A DNA stretch of 64,000 bases from the NCBI GenBank assembly GCA_037576215.1, contig JBANDB010000001.1, positions 5,270,001 through 5,334,000 of the forward strand, given 5' to 3'. The stretch comes from Armillaria gallica. Taxonomy: Eukaryota; Basidiomycota; Agaricomycetes; Agaricales; Physalacriaceae. Positions 12,248 through 25,149 of this stretch are shown in pieces. The translations under genes and the position numbers were made by a program. The stretch's first letter is position 1; each line of letters starts with the position of its first letter. The notes beneath the pieces were generated by a model. That model was given only the letters and a program-made list of their open reading frames with translations, did no database searches and was not told the origin of the DNA.

Positions 12248-15200
12248 TCATATATCATCGCTGGCAGTGGCAATCTTTTTCAACAAATCTTGATAGTCCA
12301 TAGCCAGTTTCGTTAGGGTCTTACTCCTCGCTAGACAGACGTGTAAAGAACATCATCAGTGTCACGAACTTCGAGTGGACCAGTACCAACATACCAAACT
12401 GTGCCAATACAACGTCCTTCAGCAGGTCTCGCTTGGATAAACCGGCCACGTAAGGCGACCAGGTAACCTCCCGCTGTTCATCTGCCGACCGCCTACAGGA
12501 TACATGAGCATCTACGCATACCTTCCAGGAAGCAGACTCACCAATAGACAGGCCCACAGAGCTCCTTAATCAACTCCTCAGCCTTGGCCCTAAATCCCTC
12601 ATCCGCAATCTTTTTCGAATACAGCAGCAGTGCCTGCTTATACTCCGACGGACTATCCAACAACTTCGCAGAAAGCAACCGCGTCTCCAAATGTCCCAAT
12701 GTCAACGCCGTCCCCCACCAGGACGGCCTTGCTTTCTCCGCTGCACTCTCATCGGGTGATTCACTTACACTTGCTTCCAGTGTACTCAACACACCGCGAT
12801 TGGCAGACTGTGCTAAGGAACGCTGTCTTCCGGGCCAAAAATCAGAACCGCTTGACCACCATCGGTCCGTAACCTTCACCCAAGTGGAGAGTTGTGGATC
12901 ATACGAATAGACGACACCATTGGAGAAGTTGAAGATTGGACACCCGTTGGCGCGGGTAATGGCTGAGGAGATAGTAATATTGGGCGATAAAAGTGGTGCG
13001 ATGGATACTGGAGGGAAGAATGATGCCTGTTTATTCACGGCCCTGGGTTTGGGGGTAAGAAGGTGCCGGACCCCAGTAGGAAAAGACAACGCACCAGGAG
13101 TAAACCTGACCAGACGCGGTGATGGCTAGTAGAGAATTCTTCACGCCATCCAGGAAAGAACAAGGTGAGCCAAGGCTCAAATTCGGCATAATCCTAGCGA
13201 CAGGTCAAAGAAGAACACACAGTGGCGAGAGGTGATAGTACCTTCTTCCCGTATGAGAATACACGTTCACCGAGCCATCCTGCATAGCAACAGCACAATA
13301 CGACGACGTCGCTTTGATGGATAACGCGGGCGAAGGCAAGTAGTCTAGCCAGAGCGTCTGCTTGCCACTCAAGAACGACACCTCTGACAAGCCTAAAAAA
13401 AGATTGGACATTACACCAACACGGACAGGTAAGGACGCACCGGTCTCTTCCGAATTCGTGCTTTCAAACAGGCAGTCAGTGCCATCTACTTCCGTCGTCG
13501 ATCTAGTCAAGACAGCAGGAGTTGGCAGGATAAGACTGCTTGAGCTCCATGCTGAGTGACTAGCCATTCCCGAACTCGTAATCTCTGTGATAGGTATGTT
13601 GTGACGAGGACGGTCCCCTCCCAGAGTCCTGAACACCGGCCGGGATTCTTCATCTTCATCTGATGCCTTTCTTTTTCCCTTGTTCGGAGACATGTCAAAC
13701 GCGTCAATCGGCACGCCCATATCAAGATCTGCATGCCGGGTCCTGTAGCTAGGCGCTTCGAAAGGTTGCTCTTTCGGAGTAGGGAAGAAAGGCTGATCAT
13801 TTGGAGAAGGGAAAAACGAAGTAGTCTGGGACTGGTGAGGAGGAGAATCCACAGACATCTTGGCCTCTTGAATAGGTATCAACGAAGCTCGCTTCGGTCC
13901 GTTCATCGGAGTGGCGCCGTTGGCGGCAGCAGGGACTTGCGTAAGGCCTACACGCTTCTTGTTGTTTCGTTTGGCCACGAGCATGTTAACCCGTTCACCG
14001 CCACTCCCATTAACGTGATTGTCAAACCCGGCGGTCTGTGAATGAGGGTGTGAAGGAGATGGCGTGGCAGGACTTTGCGTGGGAATATGGGAATATCCTT
14101 TGGGGATAGGTGGGGGCACAAAGCCAAACTTCGACAAGTATTGATCTTGAACCGAATGCGGAGCGATGCCCTCAAGCTCATCTGGTTCGAAATTGAACAC
14201 AGCTATTGTTCCATCTGACGACGCCGCATACAGAGTTAACCCATCCCACGACCTTGTTCTTGCGTAAGATGGAGGGTCCCAACTTGAGGCAATGCCGAAA
14301 CTCACCAATTCAGATCCATAATTTGCCTTTCAAAAACCTCCTTGGCAACGATGAGCGGCCGTGCTGTTTTTGTCTGCCATACGGATACCGACCGGTCATC
14401 GGCGCCTAGAGCAACAACAGAACAGATGTTTGAGGTTGAAACAGGCTGATTAGGATTCCTTAAGAATATATGTGGATTGTAGGCCTACGTTGACCATTAT
14501 AAAAAGAACGGTAACATGACTCGGTAAGAGGGAAACTCACCGCGACTTCAACGGTATTCTCGTGGCCGACCAAGCTAATCTCGGATGTCCATGTGTTTCG
14601 CGTTATAACCGCAGCAATGAATACAAATCCTTTATTATTTGTTGCATTCGAGGCAGTAATATGAGCACCGTCCGGCGACCAACTACACGCATGTGAGTAG
14701 ACGTCAAGAGAGAGACAGTAGGATGCTGACCTCAGCCTTCTGAAAAAAGTGCTCCCCGGAGAATCTTCAAAGGGTTTCGTGACCTCTGCTTCGAGAGACC
14801 AATCGGTCGTTCTCCAAATCTTGACTGAACGATCATCCGACTGCGTTGCCAGAAACTCGCCCACTGGATCCCAGCACACACCCTTGACGAAGCCCTGGTG
14901 CTGATCGAGTTTCCGGAGACGCTCTGGAGAAGCTCAGTTACATGTCAAGTAACAGAAGCTGTCACTCACCCAATGTATACCCGCACCAGACGAGAACCTG
15001 CGAGTCCAGTCCTACCGACGCGAGATAGCGATCCCCGGGAGACCAGGCCACATCAGTGACATCTAGAACAATCTAATACGCAGCCCAGCACGAAAAGAAA
15101 GGACAGCGCACCACTTTCGTGCCCCGGTAGACGCTTCATGGGTCTCCAACCTTCAACGTTGATTTCGTCGGAGCCCCAGACCTTTCCCCGGGCGCTTCTG

Positions 15201-15569
15201 CACCAAAGTCAAAACGGCCCGCCACGGAACAGAGGACACCACTTACGGGTCGAGATCCCAGATCATGACAATCTCATCGTCGCTACCGCTCGCAAGCCAT
15301 CTCCCGGAATGAGCCCACCGCACGCACAGGACCGGACCAGTGTGCATCGACAACGTGCACAGTGACTTTGGTGGCTTGTTTGAAAGCTCGGACGCCGGCA
15401 CCAGAATCGGTTTCGTGCTCCATATTCGCACTTTGGCATCCAACCCGCCGGTCGCGATACGAGAACCGTCAGGATGGACATGTACAGAGAAGATAGAGAG
15501 CCGTTTCGTGGAATCGGTTTTCCCAGACGAATCCCCGTGCATCACCCATGCTGGTTTCGTGAAATGCAT
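12248..15569 (-). CDS. HIR1: HIR complex subunit HIR1/HIRA (WD40 histone chaperone)
   Basis: The protein begins MHFTKPAWVMHGD, typical of HIR1. A beta-propeller of WD40 repeats follows: SIFSVHVHPDGSRIATGGLD, GPVLCVRWAHSGRWLASGSDD, DVTDVAWSPGDRYLAS, FVKGVCWDPVGEFLATQSDD, SWSPDGAHITAS and LTLYAASSDGTIAVFNF. Next come a polar linker (PTPKEQPFEAP, KGKRKASDEDEES) containing the region that binds the histone chaperone ASF1 in relatives, and the C-terminal Hira domain (LPSPALSIKATSSYCAVAM to LLKDVVLAQF). Roughly ten introns interrupt it; the last one splits LAQF from ARSKTLTKLAMDYQDLLKK, which ends at TGA 12248-12250. The start at 15569 was chosen because the upstream in-frame codons begin with GTG. 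HIR complexes deposit H3-H4 independently of replication and repress histone genes in the nucleus. I see no break. Confidence 0.93.
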
Positions 15570-15929
15570 GTCAGGCGACACTGCCGATGCTATTGCCTTC
15601 GACCTCGGTTCCTATAGGATGCCTTATATATACAAGATGAAGAGAACCAGAGCCAGCCACTCGGAAGGACCAGCGAGGGACACCGAAAATTTGAAGGGTG
15701 GACGTTGCAGTGGAAGTAGAAAGCGGTCTTCATTTGAATTGCCGGATATGAAAAGATTTTTATTCAATTTCCTTTCTTTGGCTACTACCTCCCATCTTCG
15801 TATGTCACCGTGACCCAGACGACAAAACTTCGTTTGAGAATCCACCCAATCTGGAGGAATGCAGCTTCACAGTGGTGCTCATGCGGATAGTACTGGAGCT
15901 TCGTCGACTGAGAACTTTTGCTGGACTCT

Positions 15930-16560
15930 CTATTCTTGGTTAGCCTCTCTAAGAAATTGAATTTTCAATTGCAAAACAACTATGTACCTCGAAGGACCAT
16001 GCCGACGACCTGGCGGTTTGAGTACCAGCTCTGGCAGATATGTCTCCCCGATGACAAAATGGTTCGGGTTCGATTTATCATCGCTACTGGGGTCGCTTCT
16101 AGTATCCTGCATAACAGTGTCTGGATGACTCTGTTCCTCTGAGCCCGGATGAAGAGTTAAAGGAGTTATCTTTCTGAAAGAGCCATGAAAAACTGCCACA
16201 GTAATGCCCCTCCTCTTGTTTCGAGGATGCCATTGTGACCTGTATCGTCGAGAAGTCGACTCAATTCGGTATGAATTTCATGCATTTTTGCTTCAACCGA
16301 TCGCACTAATCAGTTGAATCAGATCAAGTGAAAACATTGCTATTAAATATTGAACGTTGGCGCCGAACCTTTTAGGGAGAGACGTTGACACTTCGTTCTC
16401 TCGAGCAAAGCTCAAGCTCGTACAATCTCAGCAAAGATAAATCACGGAGCAACTTACATAGACCCAAGGAGTTTCATTTCCGGTTTCCGGGTTTCTTTCA
16501 CAACGCCGCTAGATCCAAATCGCATACCTGCGTACGAAGCTGACCCCAAGTTATTCATTG
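15930..16560 (-). CDS. Possible multi-exon gene of unknown function (model uncertain)
   Basis: Reading the minus strand, several segments with coding character line up between plausible small introns. One runs from an ATG near 16558 (MNNLGSASYAGMRFGSSGVV), one contains LYELELCSRER, one reads MRSVEAKMHEIHTELSRLL, and a last one is rich in Pro/Ser/Asp with PLTLHPGSEEQSHPD and ETYLPELVLKPPGRR and stops at 15930. A last short intron (about 39 bases) may be in frame. The helical, charged middle suggests a small coiled-coil protein. I do not recognise the family; the 5' end may extend further upstream and some donor sites are weak. It is divergent to nothing obvious and lies downstream of no partner. 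Confidence 0.3.
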
Positions 16561-16599
16561 GGGCGCCCTTCCACCGGCCCGGGGATGTCAGTATAGCAC

Positions 16600-18642
16600 T
16601 TCTCAGTTCCAAGCGGAAGACTTACTTCCGGTGCTATCAGTATTAATTAACGGCCATTTCACGCTCTTCTTGGTTACCTGGGTATACTTATCGTCCCTGT
16701 GTATAGATTATACTTTCCTTCTACCTGCCAATCCTGACTGTACTTTTCAACACCAGAATAGGCCATATCGGTCAACAGAGACCTAAATATCCGAACTCCA
16801 TACCACAAAATGCGTCCGTATGTAAGGTGACAACCGGGTGCCTTTTCCAATCATGATAAGGCGGGTCCATCCTGGTCTTCCAAAATTTAATGAATTGATT
16901 TCGGCTACACCAGATCTGCTAATCCCGTTTCGTCGGCTTTGAATATAGTCCGCTATGCATTGCATGGTGCGGTCTCTATTGAGTTGCTTTCGGCTGTTCA
17001 CCACGTCGGTGACAGCCGTGTAGGACAGGAATCACAGAACACGTACAATTCTGTCATCACTGCATTGAATGGAAATCTCAGCGGCCCATACTGCATAATG
17101 CGATTGCTATCCTCATCGATAGATGTATTTTTTTGGGTCTCTCCGTTGCTTCTATCCTCCTGAATGTCGAGAGCGGCCGCTTCTGATCGTGATAAATGAT
17201 ACACGTTTTGGGATCTTGGTCTTGAAGTACCATGGCTGTGTTATCGAAGGAAGGAAGGAAGGAAGATGAACTTGCGACTGCGTATGACGCGACCTGATTT
17301 GACCTGTTCCTCGTATCTTTCGGATAATTGGCATCTTGCCTCCCAGTTCGGAAAGATATTCGGTCATTCTGGATCCACTCTGGGGTCCCTCTACCAACTG
17401 ATGCTGTCATAGATGAAGTCATGACGTCGGCTCAAAATTCGTACAGTCCTGCAGAATAGTCGCCTTCTGGGTAAGCCTCGTCTTTCACTTAGATGTCCGT
17501 ACTAACAAAAGTAGTCAAATTTTTTTTACGTTCGGGGGACTTCAAGACCTCATGACCTGTTCCACGGGGATCACGAGTCTTTCCCCCTTAGCCACCAGCC
17601 ACATTATTTGCCATCTTTGTCTTGGTATGGACCCCCAAAAGGAATATCGCCGCGCCGTATAATTTTCCGAGAGCTCAAGGCCAAATAAAATACGAGTATA
17701 CATTGAGTTCACAAGACCTAAAACCGTCGCATATGCCGGATAATATCTTTAGTCTTCCTTCTCCATGATTCATGTTCTCCAATACAAGAAAGACGCAAGA
17801 CGCAACGACCTTCGCTTTTTGCCATGGACTCGGGCGACTCTCCTTGCCGTCGGAGCACTAGGAGATAGGTCATGTGGGCTCTGGCGCAATTAAGATACGG
17901 TGGGCATAATCGCTGAGTTTTTTTGGAATCAATCGCAAGGGTCGAGGTTGAACACCACACTCTATCGCTGAATAGGCCAAGTTCTCGGTTTTTTCATCTC
18001 CGCCGTGCTACACCTATCTCAGCGACATTCCCGTGCATTCCTTCCTACATGTCTTCCTTTTCCCACTGCTCACTCCAACTGCGATCGTACGAGATAGCGC
18101 GGTGCGAGTTCTCGTAATTCAATAGTAGGCCTTTTCTCTTCCATATCCGGACATGATGGAGATCTTCAGAGACACCGATATACGAGTGGAGGATAAGGAC
18201 TTGGCCTCAAGTGGTACGAGTCTCCAGATAGCGATGGTTTCGGAATAACCTGTGGGATAGTAGTGGGATAGTAGGGGCTCAAGGATAGTGGCGTCGAGAT
18301 CAATTCACCCGTGTTGAAAGTTGGAACATTCCGAGTCCCTTGCGACCGTAGAGAAGAGTGATAAACTCAGGCTTCATATGTACGGCAGTTGGACCAGATC
18401 TTTCTGACGATATTTCTGTAGCGATTGTTGGGCGATTGTGCCGAAGATGTCATGATTGTGGGTCCTTGATACAATAAAGTACTTCGATTTATTTCTGTGA
18501 TAATCATACAAACGTTAACTGTTTCCCTCGTCCTGCAGGTTTCCATGATGCTACAATACGGGCGCGTCACCCATCAAACTTTTGAAAGATATCCATGCCG
18601 GCAGGACTCAGCGCTCAACTGCGGACGCGACTGGGCAAAAAA
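16600..18642. other. Long stretch without a supported gene
   Basis: About 2 kb. There are scattered short frames on both strands, a (GGAA)n-type microsatellite near 17246-17264, and a small repeated GGGATAGTAG motif near 18250. Upstream exons of the uncertain gene at 15.9-16.6 kb could lie here, but none is convincing. Confidence 0.35.
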
Positions 18643-19464
18643 CTACATTCTGTATTTCTTCTTGATGGCTATCCAAGCGGGCGAGGCCTCTGGGTGACGC
18701 TCCACAAACTGGTCCATGTCGGTTTCAGGTATTCGGTTAACGTCCACGCGATTCCAGTAACGGGGCATCACAAACGTGATATCACGAGCGTCATGGTCCT
18801 GTCGGCTACTATAAGGTTAACAGCGGCAAGGGGAGGTCAGAGATGAAGGAGAAACACGAGCATGGAGGGCGTACATAACCCAGCTCTTCAGCTTTGCTCG
18901 CACGAATTCGGAAATAGTCAAGAAGGGCACACCGTGTATCTTCATGACTGTGCTACCATCCAGACGACGAGGTCCAGTTTCTCCTGCTGGAAGGATCTCA
19001 ATCTAGTGTGGGATAGCAATGTCAACCAACGTGAACTACGTCCCACGGAAAACGATACTCACTTCTATCGCGGGGATTGGCCGACGATAGGTGACATGCA
19101 ATCTAAAGCGGAATGGTAGGTTAATTATATAGCAGGACAAATGAAAATGTCTCACCTGTTTGTCCATGGGGATTGAACAAGGGTAAAGTGCTCACTGGTG
19201 ACGACCGCGTCGCGCACACGACGGAATGGATGCGCCTGAGACTGGCCACCCTCTACAATACAGAAAATCTCCTGGGGGAGAAAGAGGAATTGGGTGAGTA
19301 TCTGTAACAAGGAGAACGTTGTGGAGTAGACGTACATCGCTTTGAGGTTGATTCGCGAGGCAAGCCGTCAATACGCTCCCATGGAACGCGTGGGGTACAC
19401 CTTTGGCGCGGAGAAGGATAGAAAGGGCATTAGCGGCCTCCAAAAGTCTTCGAGTCTCGGACAT
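18643..19464 (-). CDS. Conserved fungal protein of unknown function (five exons)
   Basis: Five exons (19464-19336, 19271-19156, 19102-19063, 19002-18875, 18808-18643) total 579 bases, giving 192 residues in one clean frame. The protein starts MSETRRLLEAANALSILLRA. It carries a VPHAFHGSVLTACLAN segment, an EIFCIVEGGQSQAHPFRRVR segment, a SPWTNRLHVTYRR strand, IEIEILPAGETGPRRLD, a FLTISEFVRAKLKSW helix and a final ITFVMPRYWNRVDVNRIPE region. The ordering (N-terminal helix, glycine loop, strand ending in acidic IEIEILP, then a helix with conserved Lys/Arg) recalls the small nucleotidyltransferase fold, but I cannot confirm catalytic residues, so the function stays unknown. An earlier in-frame ATG at 19500 is possible but adds an unlikely leader. 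Confidence 0.72.
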
Positions 19465-20261
19465 TATGATAGGAAATGATAGTATGAGGGCGTCAAGCAC
19501 AGGACATGTTACGGCGGATGGTAGAGCGGGGAAGAAAAGGGTATCTAGTTATATGTAATGGGGCCGTGAAAGAGCCTCAGGCCCGGAAAAAGAATGCTCA
19601 ATAGATATGATCTTGACTGCCATCTTTGCTAAAATCGGGATTGGCCGATCGCACAGGACCAGCACGTTGTCACACGTTTCCAATCAGCTGTGAAGACCTC
19701 AGCTCAAAATGCCCCGGAATGAGATAAGAAAAGGTTGGCTTTGCGTCGAATAAACTCCAAGATCCGTATAACGAGACATGCGAAAGGAACAGGTAATGAG
19801 GGTATGATGTTCCGGTATGTTTTTCTCTAAAAATCGGCAGCCAACTCCGATACCCCGACACGAAGAAGTTTGGAGGGTGCGGGAAGCAAATTGAAAATAG
19901 ACGTTCTCTTCTGGGGCCTAGCAGCTCTGATTCCGTCAGAAGGAACTCGCAGACAAATCTGATTCCGTCCCCAGATCCGTTTGGGACTCGCGGTGATCTT
20001 GAGCAAATTGGAATGCGGGGGTGGGGAAAATATTAATTCAGATGTGACAGGCTGTGACGTCCAGGGGTCCCAGATTGGGAAAGGGCCAGGCTCACATGCC
20101 ACGCGGCATCTTTGCATTAGCCAAGAAACTTCAAATTTTCGAAGAAATTTCCGTCGTTGTGGTCGTCGACGAGCTCTGCGCGACGAGGGTCTTGTCCTTC
20201 GCGTATGCATACAGGTGTCTGCAGGCCATTGTACAGCCATGTAGTCGCACGACGTACGGCG
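19465..20261. other. Divergent intergenic region
   Basis: About 800 bases between the divergent unknown gene and MRS2, so it should contain both promoters. No gene is supported. Confidence 0.4.
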
Positions 20262-22139
20262 ATGAACAGCATTCAATCGCCTGCAGTCGCTCGTCGTTCA
20301 ATTTTCACGCACTGTCACAGGAAGGGCGCTGAGGACGGTTCAGCGCGAGGACGCAAAAAGGATTTCTTTCATTCTTCGCGAACGTTAGGCGCTCGGTATC
20401 TTCGCTGGCCTACCCGAGAGCATCTGGACGGATGTGAGCCGACCGAGCCCCAAGAAGAGCTGGCAAAGGCAGATATCCTGGAGAAGGTCATGAAGGGACG
20501 GCAACCTTCGGATCTTATGCTGAGATGTATGTCAAGATTATCTCTGTCTTGCCCATGTGCTGAGAGAATTTTGTCAGGTACTGTCCTGGATGCTGAGGGT
20601 AACACTAATCTTCTTTATGGTCTTCTTTCATTCCAATCTTACTCTATTCTCGGAAGGAAACGTGAAAACAATATCTGGTCAATTCAAAAAGAGTGATTTG
20701 AGCGCAGAACATCGGCTGAATGTGAGTAGCCTGTCTTGATCACATTACTCGCGTTGACACGGCGAGAGATAGCCTCGTGATCTCCGTAAAATTGACTCGA
20801 GGGTCCCCAATCTTGTTCCTACTATTCTTGTACGAAAGGAAGCCATCCTTGTACGTGTTTCACTCTTGTTCGCGGTCGTGTGACACTACGGGCGGTCTCG
20901 TCCCCAGGTCAACATTCTTCACGTTCGAGCACTCGTGAAGGCCGATGCCGTAGTTTTGTTCGACACGTACGGGTCCGCTGATTCACGATTGCATTCGGTA
21001 TTTCTATATCATCTAGAGGTATGTCCGGTATAGTTGTGGCTCGAAATACAAAGCTACATGACGTCTTGTAGCACAATCTGAAGAGCAAAGGTTCCGGGCT
21101 GCCATACGAATTTCGGTTCGCTATCTTCGTGTCACACTTGAGTGACTTTCCGTTAATTAAAACCCTTCACAGGGCCCTGGAGTCCATTCTCCTTTCAGTC
21201 CTCAGCGCTTTAGAAGCTGAGATGGTGTTCATCCGGAACCTTGTCGGCGGGTTACTCGCCGAGTTGGAAGACGATATTGACCACGACAGCCTTAAACGCC
21301 TTCTGCACTATTCTAGACGACTTGCTAGTTTCCAGAGTAGGGCAAAGCTTGTACGTCACTTTTCTAGTTTACCCAGGATCAGCTTTGATGGCCGTTGAAA
21401 ACAGGTCGAGCAAGCCCTAGAGGAAGTTCTAGAGCAAGGTGCGTTTTACACGCCCTCTGATGATAGCTACGAATTCTTAACTTTTTCTAGATGAGGATCT
21501 GAATGCTATGTATCTTACCGACAAGAAGAACGGTAATGCTCGTGAGATCGATGATCACGAGGAGCTAGAGTTTCTTTTGGAATCGTTTTCCAAGCAAGTT
21601 GAAGAAATCGTAAGCGAGGTGGGCAATATTGATGTAAGCTTTCGCCATGTTGTCGGTGCCTCTATTCTTTACTGTCATCTAGACAAACGTGGAGTCTACC
21701 CAAGAAATTGTTGAATTAATCCTCGACTCGAATCGCAATTCTCTCCTCGCGCTAGACCTACAAGTAAGTTCCTTGAGCAGATATTCTTGCTATTGTTAAT
21801 GTATATTTGCAGGTCTCAATCGCTACCTTTGGCGTCGGCACCGGGGCATTTTTAGCAAGTCTCCTGGGCATGAACGTAAGCTCTTTCGCGAGCTGATAGA
21901 CATATCTCTGATTTCCCCGTTTCTATATCCAGTTAACAAATCACTTTGAAAGCCATCCGTGGGCATTCTACGGAATGACAGGCTTCTCCTCCATCATCGC
22001 CGGTTGCGTAGCATTGGCCGGGCTCCGAAAACTGGCTAAAATGCGAAAGATTGGTCTTGCTTCCAACAGCGGCAAGCGCAAAACGAAACCTTGGCTACCT
22101 CTTCCTCTTAGAGCGCGAAAGTCGGACGGGTGGTCGTAA
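20262..22139 (+). CDS. MRS2: Mitochondrial magnesium channel MRS2 (CorA superfamily)
   Basis: Twelve exons sum to 1290 bases, giving 429 residues; exon 1 is 20262-20526 and exon 12 is 21933-22139. The N terminus is Arg/Ser-rich with little acid (MNSIQSPAVARRSIFTHC), fitting a mitochondrial presequence. Matrix-domain motifs follow: CTVLDAEGNVKTISGQFKKSDL, PRDLRKIDSRVPNLVPTILVRKEAILVNILHV and KADAVVLFDTYGS. After these come the long helices (ALESILLSVLSALEAEM, LLAELEDDIDHDSLKRLL, AMYLTDKKNG, DDHEELEFLLESFSKQVEEI). Transmembrane helix 1 ends in the Gly-Met-Asn signature at 21867-21875, which an intron follows directly; helix 2 is FYGMTGFSSIIAGCVALAGL. The family forms pentameric Mg2+ channels of the inner mitochondrial membrane. 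The ATG at 20262 gives a better presequence than an upstream one at 20205. Confidence 0.93.
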
Positions 22140-23936
22140 CATCCAACGCAGATATTTAGACGGTAATCGACATATGTATAATCTTCTTACTTATCTACAC
22201 CATCTCATTGGCTATAAGGATAGTAATTTATTTCTCTTGCATCCCTCACTATGCTGGTCCTGAACCCGGTGCTCCGTGGAAGACGAAAGATGCATGGAAC
22301 AAGCGGCGGAAGGCTTTCAAGTGATGAAACTGGCATGCAAGAGGCACCCTGTCCATCATATCCTAGGATCAGTGACAATCGATCGTTTATCAGATTCTTC
22401 CAAACGGATCTCGTCCGACTTTTAACGGACAGCAAAGGTTCAACTGTGGAGCAGTAGACTGAGCAACCCACACTGAAGAGACGTGGACAGCACAGGTAGC
22501 GGGTCTACTTAAATAAGTCCGCGCATGCTGGATTGTGAACAATACATCCAAAGACATCAGGAAGCAAGCAATCCTGATTTGAATCGGAAGCACTAGAAGC
22601 AGCAGTAGCACCATCAGTACTGCGGGACTCACAGAAACCACACAGAGAATATTCAGGCAGCGCCAGGACCCTGCGGATCCTGCGAAGGTTCTGTAGCATG
22701 CCAGTGTAAGAACCTCCATCCAAGTATATCGTCGACATTACGGTGCCTTCATAGATTGCAAACGTGTCGAATCGGTCGAATCGGTCACATCCTGGGGTGA
22801 CAGAGGGTGACAGAGGTGCGCAACATCGATGGCCGAGAATACCGCCACAGTGTACCCCCATGACCGTCCAGGAAGACAAATCAGAATCGAAAAGAGTTAA
22901 TGCGATTTTTAATGACCGGGAAGGGGCATTGCATTACGTTTCTTCTTTGGTTACGGTAGAGCTGTGCTTGGTATCCTGGATCACATGGAGGCGAGCTTCA
23001 CCCTCGTCGCAAGGGGCCCCGCGCATCAGTCTTGACCCCCCAGGGTAAACGATGCTCGTCATCTGTTCACCCATCATTGGCGGAAGCAGAACGGTCCTCA
23101 GACGGTCCCGAGATTTAGCAAGGGTCATGGAAACCCCGACGGTTAAGCTCAGACGTTACTTGGACGCTTTGTGTCCAGCCAAATAAATAGCGGAGCCTCT
23201 TTCTGTCGTAGATAGTCCGACGAACCACAGGCCTGATCACTGTACACGTGCGACATACTAGTACCCTACCGGCGAAGTATGAGGCCTGAGGCCTTATTAT
23301 TAGATGGGAGCTCAGAAGCAGCGCTCCCTAACCACTCTCAAGAAATAGAAAGGATGAATGACATACTACACATGTGTTCCAATACGACATACGGAGAGAT
23401 TCACGGACAGTAGCTGCCGGTAGCCTGAGAGTGATAACTTCCTTGGGGTTATGCTGGCACTGAAATAACATGTCCGGCGGAAATGAGTAGAAAAGGCTCA
23501 TGTACATATGGTTATGGGGGGAAAGATCAATTTACGGCCTGAGATGAAACAATGGGACCGTCAATTTTTCAGTTGACCGCGGCGAACACGACTCCTGATA
23601 TCTTAGAAGATCCGAAGTGTTTATCCGGCCGCTTAGCAGTTCTGGTAGACCACCAACCGCCAAACTCCTCTGGGCAAACATACCTCCCTTCTATTTTCTT
23701 CAAAGGAACGAAGATGTGGGTGAGGATATGTAAATACCCGCGTCGTGAGAAAATGTCGTTCAGAAGCGGGTTTCAAAAAGTGACATGTGACCATGCACTT
23801 GCCTAAATAGAAGCAAATTGATCTCGTCCAGCAGAGTCAACGATTGTGTTGGAAGAAATTTGACGTTGGCAGTTTAGGAAGTTTTAAACTTGTCATACCT
23901 CGTCTGGGATAGCAGTACGCATCTTTTGAAAATTTC
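22140..23936. other. Long stretch without a supported gene
   Basis: About 1.8 kb. It has short imperfect tandem repeats near 22768-22817 (CGAATCGGT twice, GGGTGACAGA twice) and a 124-codon open frame on the minus strand at 22505-22879 with no motif I recognise. I leave it uncalled. Confidence 0.35.
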
Positions 23937-24519
23937 TCACTTGAGTTCCGAGCTCAACTCACTGTGGCTTATGATTTCCTGGTGATATGATAACATCAAC
24001 TTGACAGTGGGCTGGACGTCTAATTGACGGATGAGTAGTAATGCACTTGGTCTGATGACACGGTGGGGGACTGAGAGTGGCGCCGCAGCGCATGCAGAAA
24101 GGTACGTCAACATCCACTCTTTGAAATACTGAAATACTACTGTACCTTTGGTTCGCTTTGAAACAGGTGCGTCTGGAGTTTTTGATATTGAGCCTCGAAG
24201 AGTAAAAATAAATAGAACGGACCGTAACTTAGCGCGTGTAGCATCGCGACTTGACGACCCTTTGGAATCAAGAGCGACACTCCACCGTTCATCGATCCAC
24301 AAGTACATCTCGGCTGGAGATGACCGGTGGCCGTGAGAAACACCTTCCAAGAGTCTTTTGAGGTCTTTGCTGGAGAAAACATACCATTCAGCAGAATTGG
24401 AAATACCGTCCCCCAGAGGCCATTCACGAAATGTGCTAATATTAATGCGAGGTATAAAATAGACCAATCATAAGGATCATAGAGTTCGATTTGTGTTCGA
24501 CGGCATTTCGATGGAGAAT
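23937..24519 (-). CDS. Possible fragment of a fungal membrane protein gene
   Basis: A plausible exon (24519-24385) encodes a hydrophobic segment with the run YDWSILYLALILAHFVNGLW and ends at a good GTATGT donor. A second segment (24313-23937) begins after a CAG acceptor with AEMYLWIDERWSVALD and continues open to a TAA at 23937. The hydrophobic segment looks like a membrane helix of the kind found in fungal multi-pass receptors and orphan membrane proteins. Further upstream exons and the start codon were not found, so this may be a remnant rather than a working gene. I could not assign a family. Confidence 0.27.
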
Positions 24520-25149
24520 CTAGATAGGACGACCCAGAAATGCCCAGGCTTCGTGAATCATGTCTTCTTACTAGAATCGATGTCTACGGCGAGGTGAGGA
24601 TCCACGGCCCACTTCCCATTCTGTATGATCGTGCCAGATCGAATTAGCTTGTATTCCTGAATCCCAGTCGCACATTCAATCATGCGAGAACAAGCTAGAA
24701 GGAGGCTCAGGTAAACGAAAGGGTTGCGCACGTGGCAACGTCAACGAACTTGGATTCTCTTGGAAGATAAGTGCCTGATTTTCTCGCTCGTACCTGGCTC
24801 TTGTGATAGTGTGAGGAAGATCGTTAGCTTTAGTGATTCCAAATTTTTTGTGGGCCAAAAAGCAATATAGCGCAGACAGCTTAATGTTCGTACAAAACAA
24901 GTTCATGTGTTGCAACGAATCTTCGAGTCTACTGAACTTGGAGCTCCATCACATATTATTTGTTGCCAGTGATTTTGAAGAGGAAGATGTATATTTGATT
25001 CATTGAAGAAACAATAAGTGTCCATATACAAATTATGAAAGTCCGGAGGGCCTTATGAATAGACGAAGGTAAATGGAAGTTATTGCGTATAAACAATATG
25101 GGGAACAGGGTATATTAATATATGTGTAAACATCATCGACAAGAAATTA
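24520..25149. other. Intergenic
   Basis: No supported gene. The part next to 25149 is the AT-rich 3' flank of the F-box gene. Confidence 0.4.

Noticed and set aside
16061..17264. Possible tRNA or other small RNA near GGTTCGGGTTCGA and the GGAA repeat
   Set aside because: No cloverleaf or paired A/B boxes could be made; the repeat is a simple microsatellite.
19827..20276. 149-codon minus-strand frame upstream of MRS2
   Set aside because: Lies over the MRS2 promoter and first codons; Arg-rich text without domain or splice partners.
22505..22879. 124-codon minus-strand frame with several cysteines
   Set aside because: No homologous motif, no neighbouring exon in frame, and lies in short-repeat DNA; not enough for a call.
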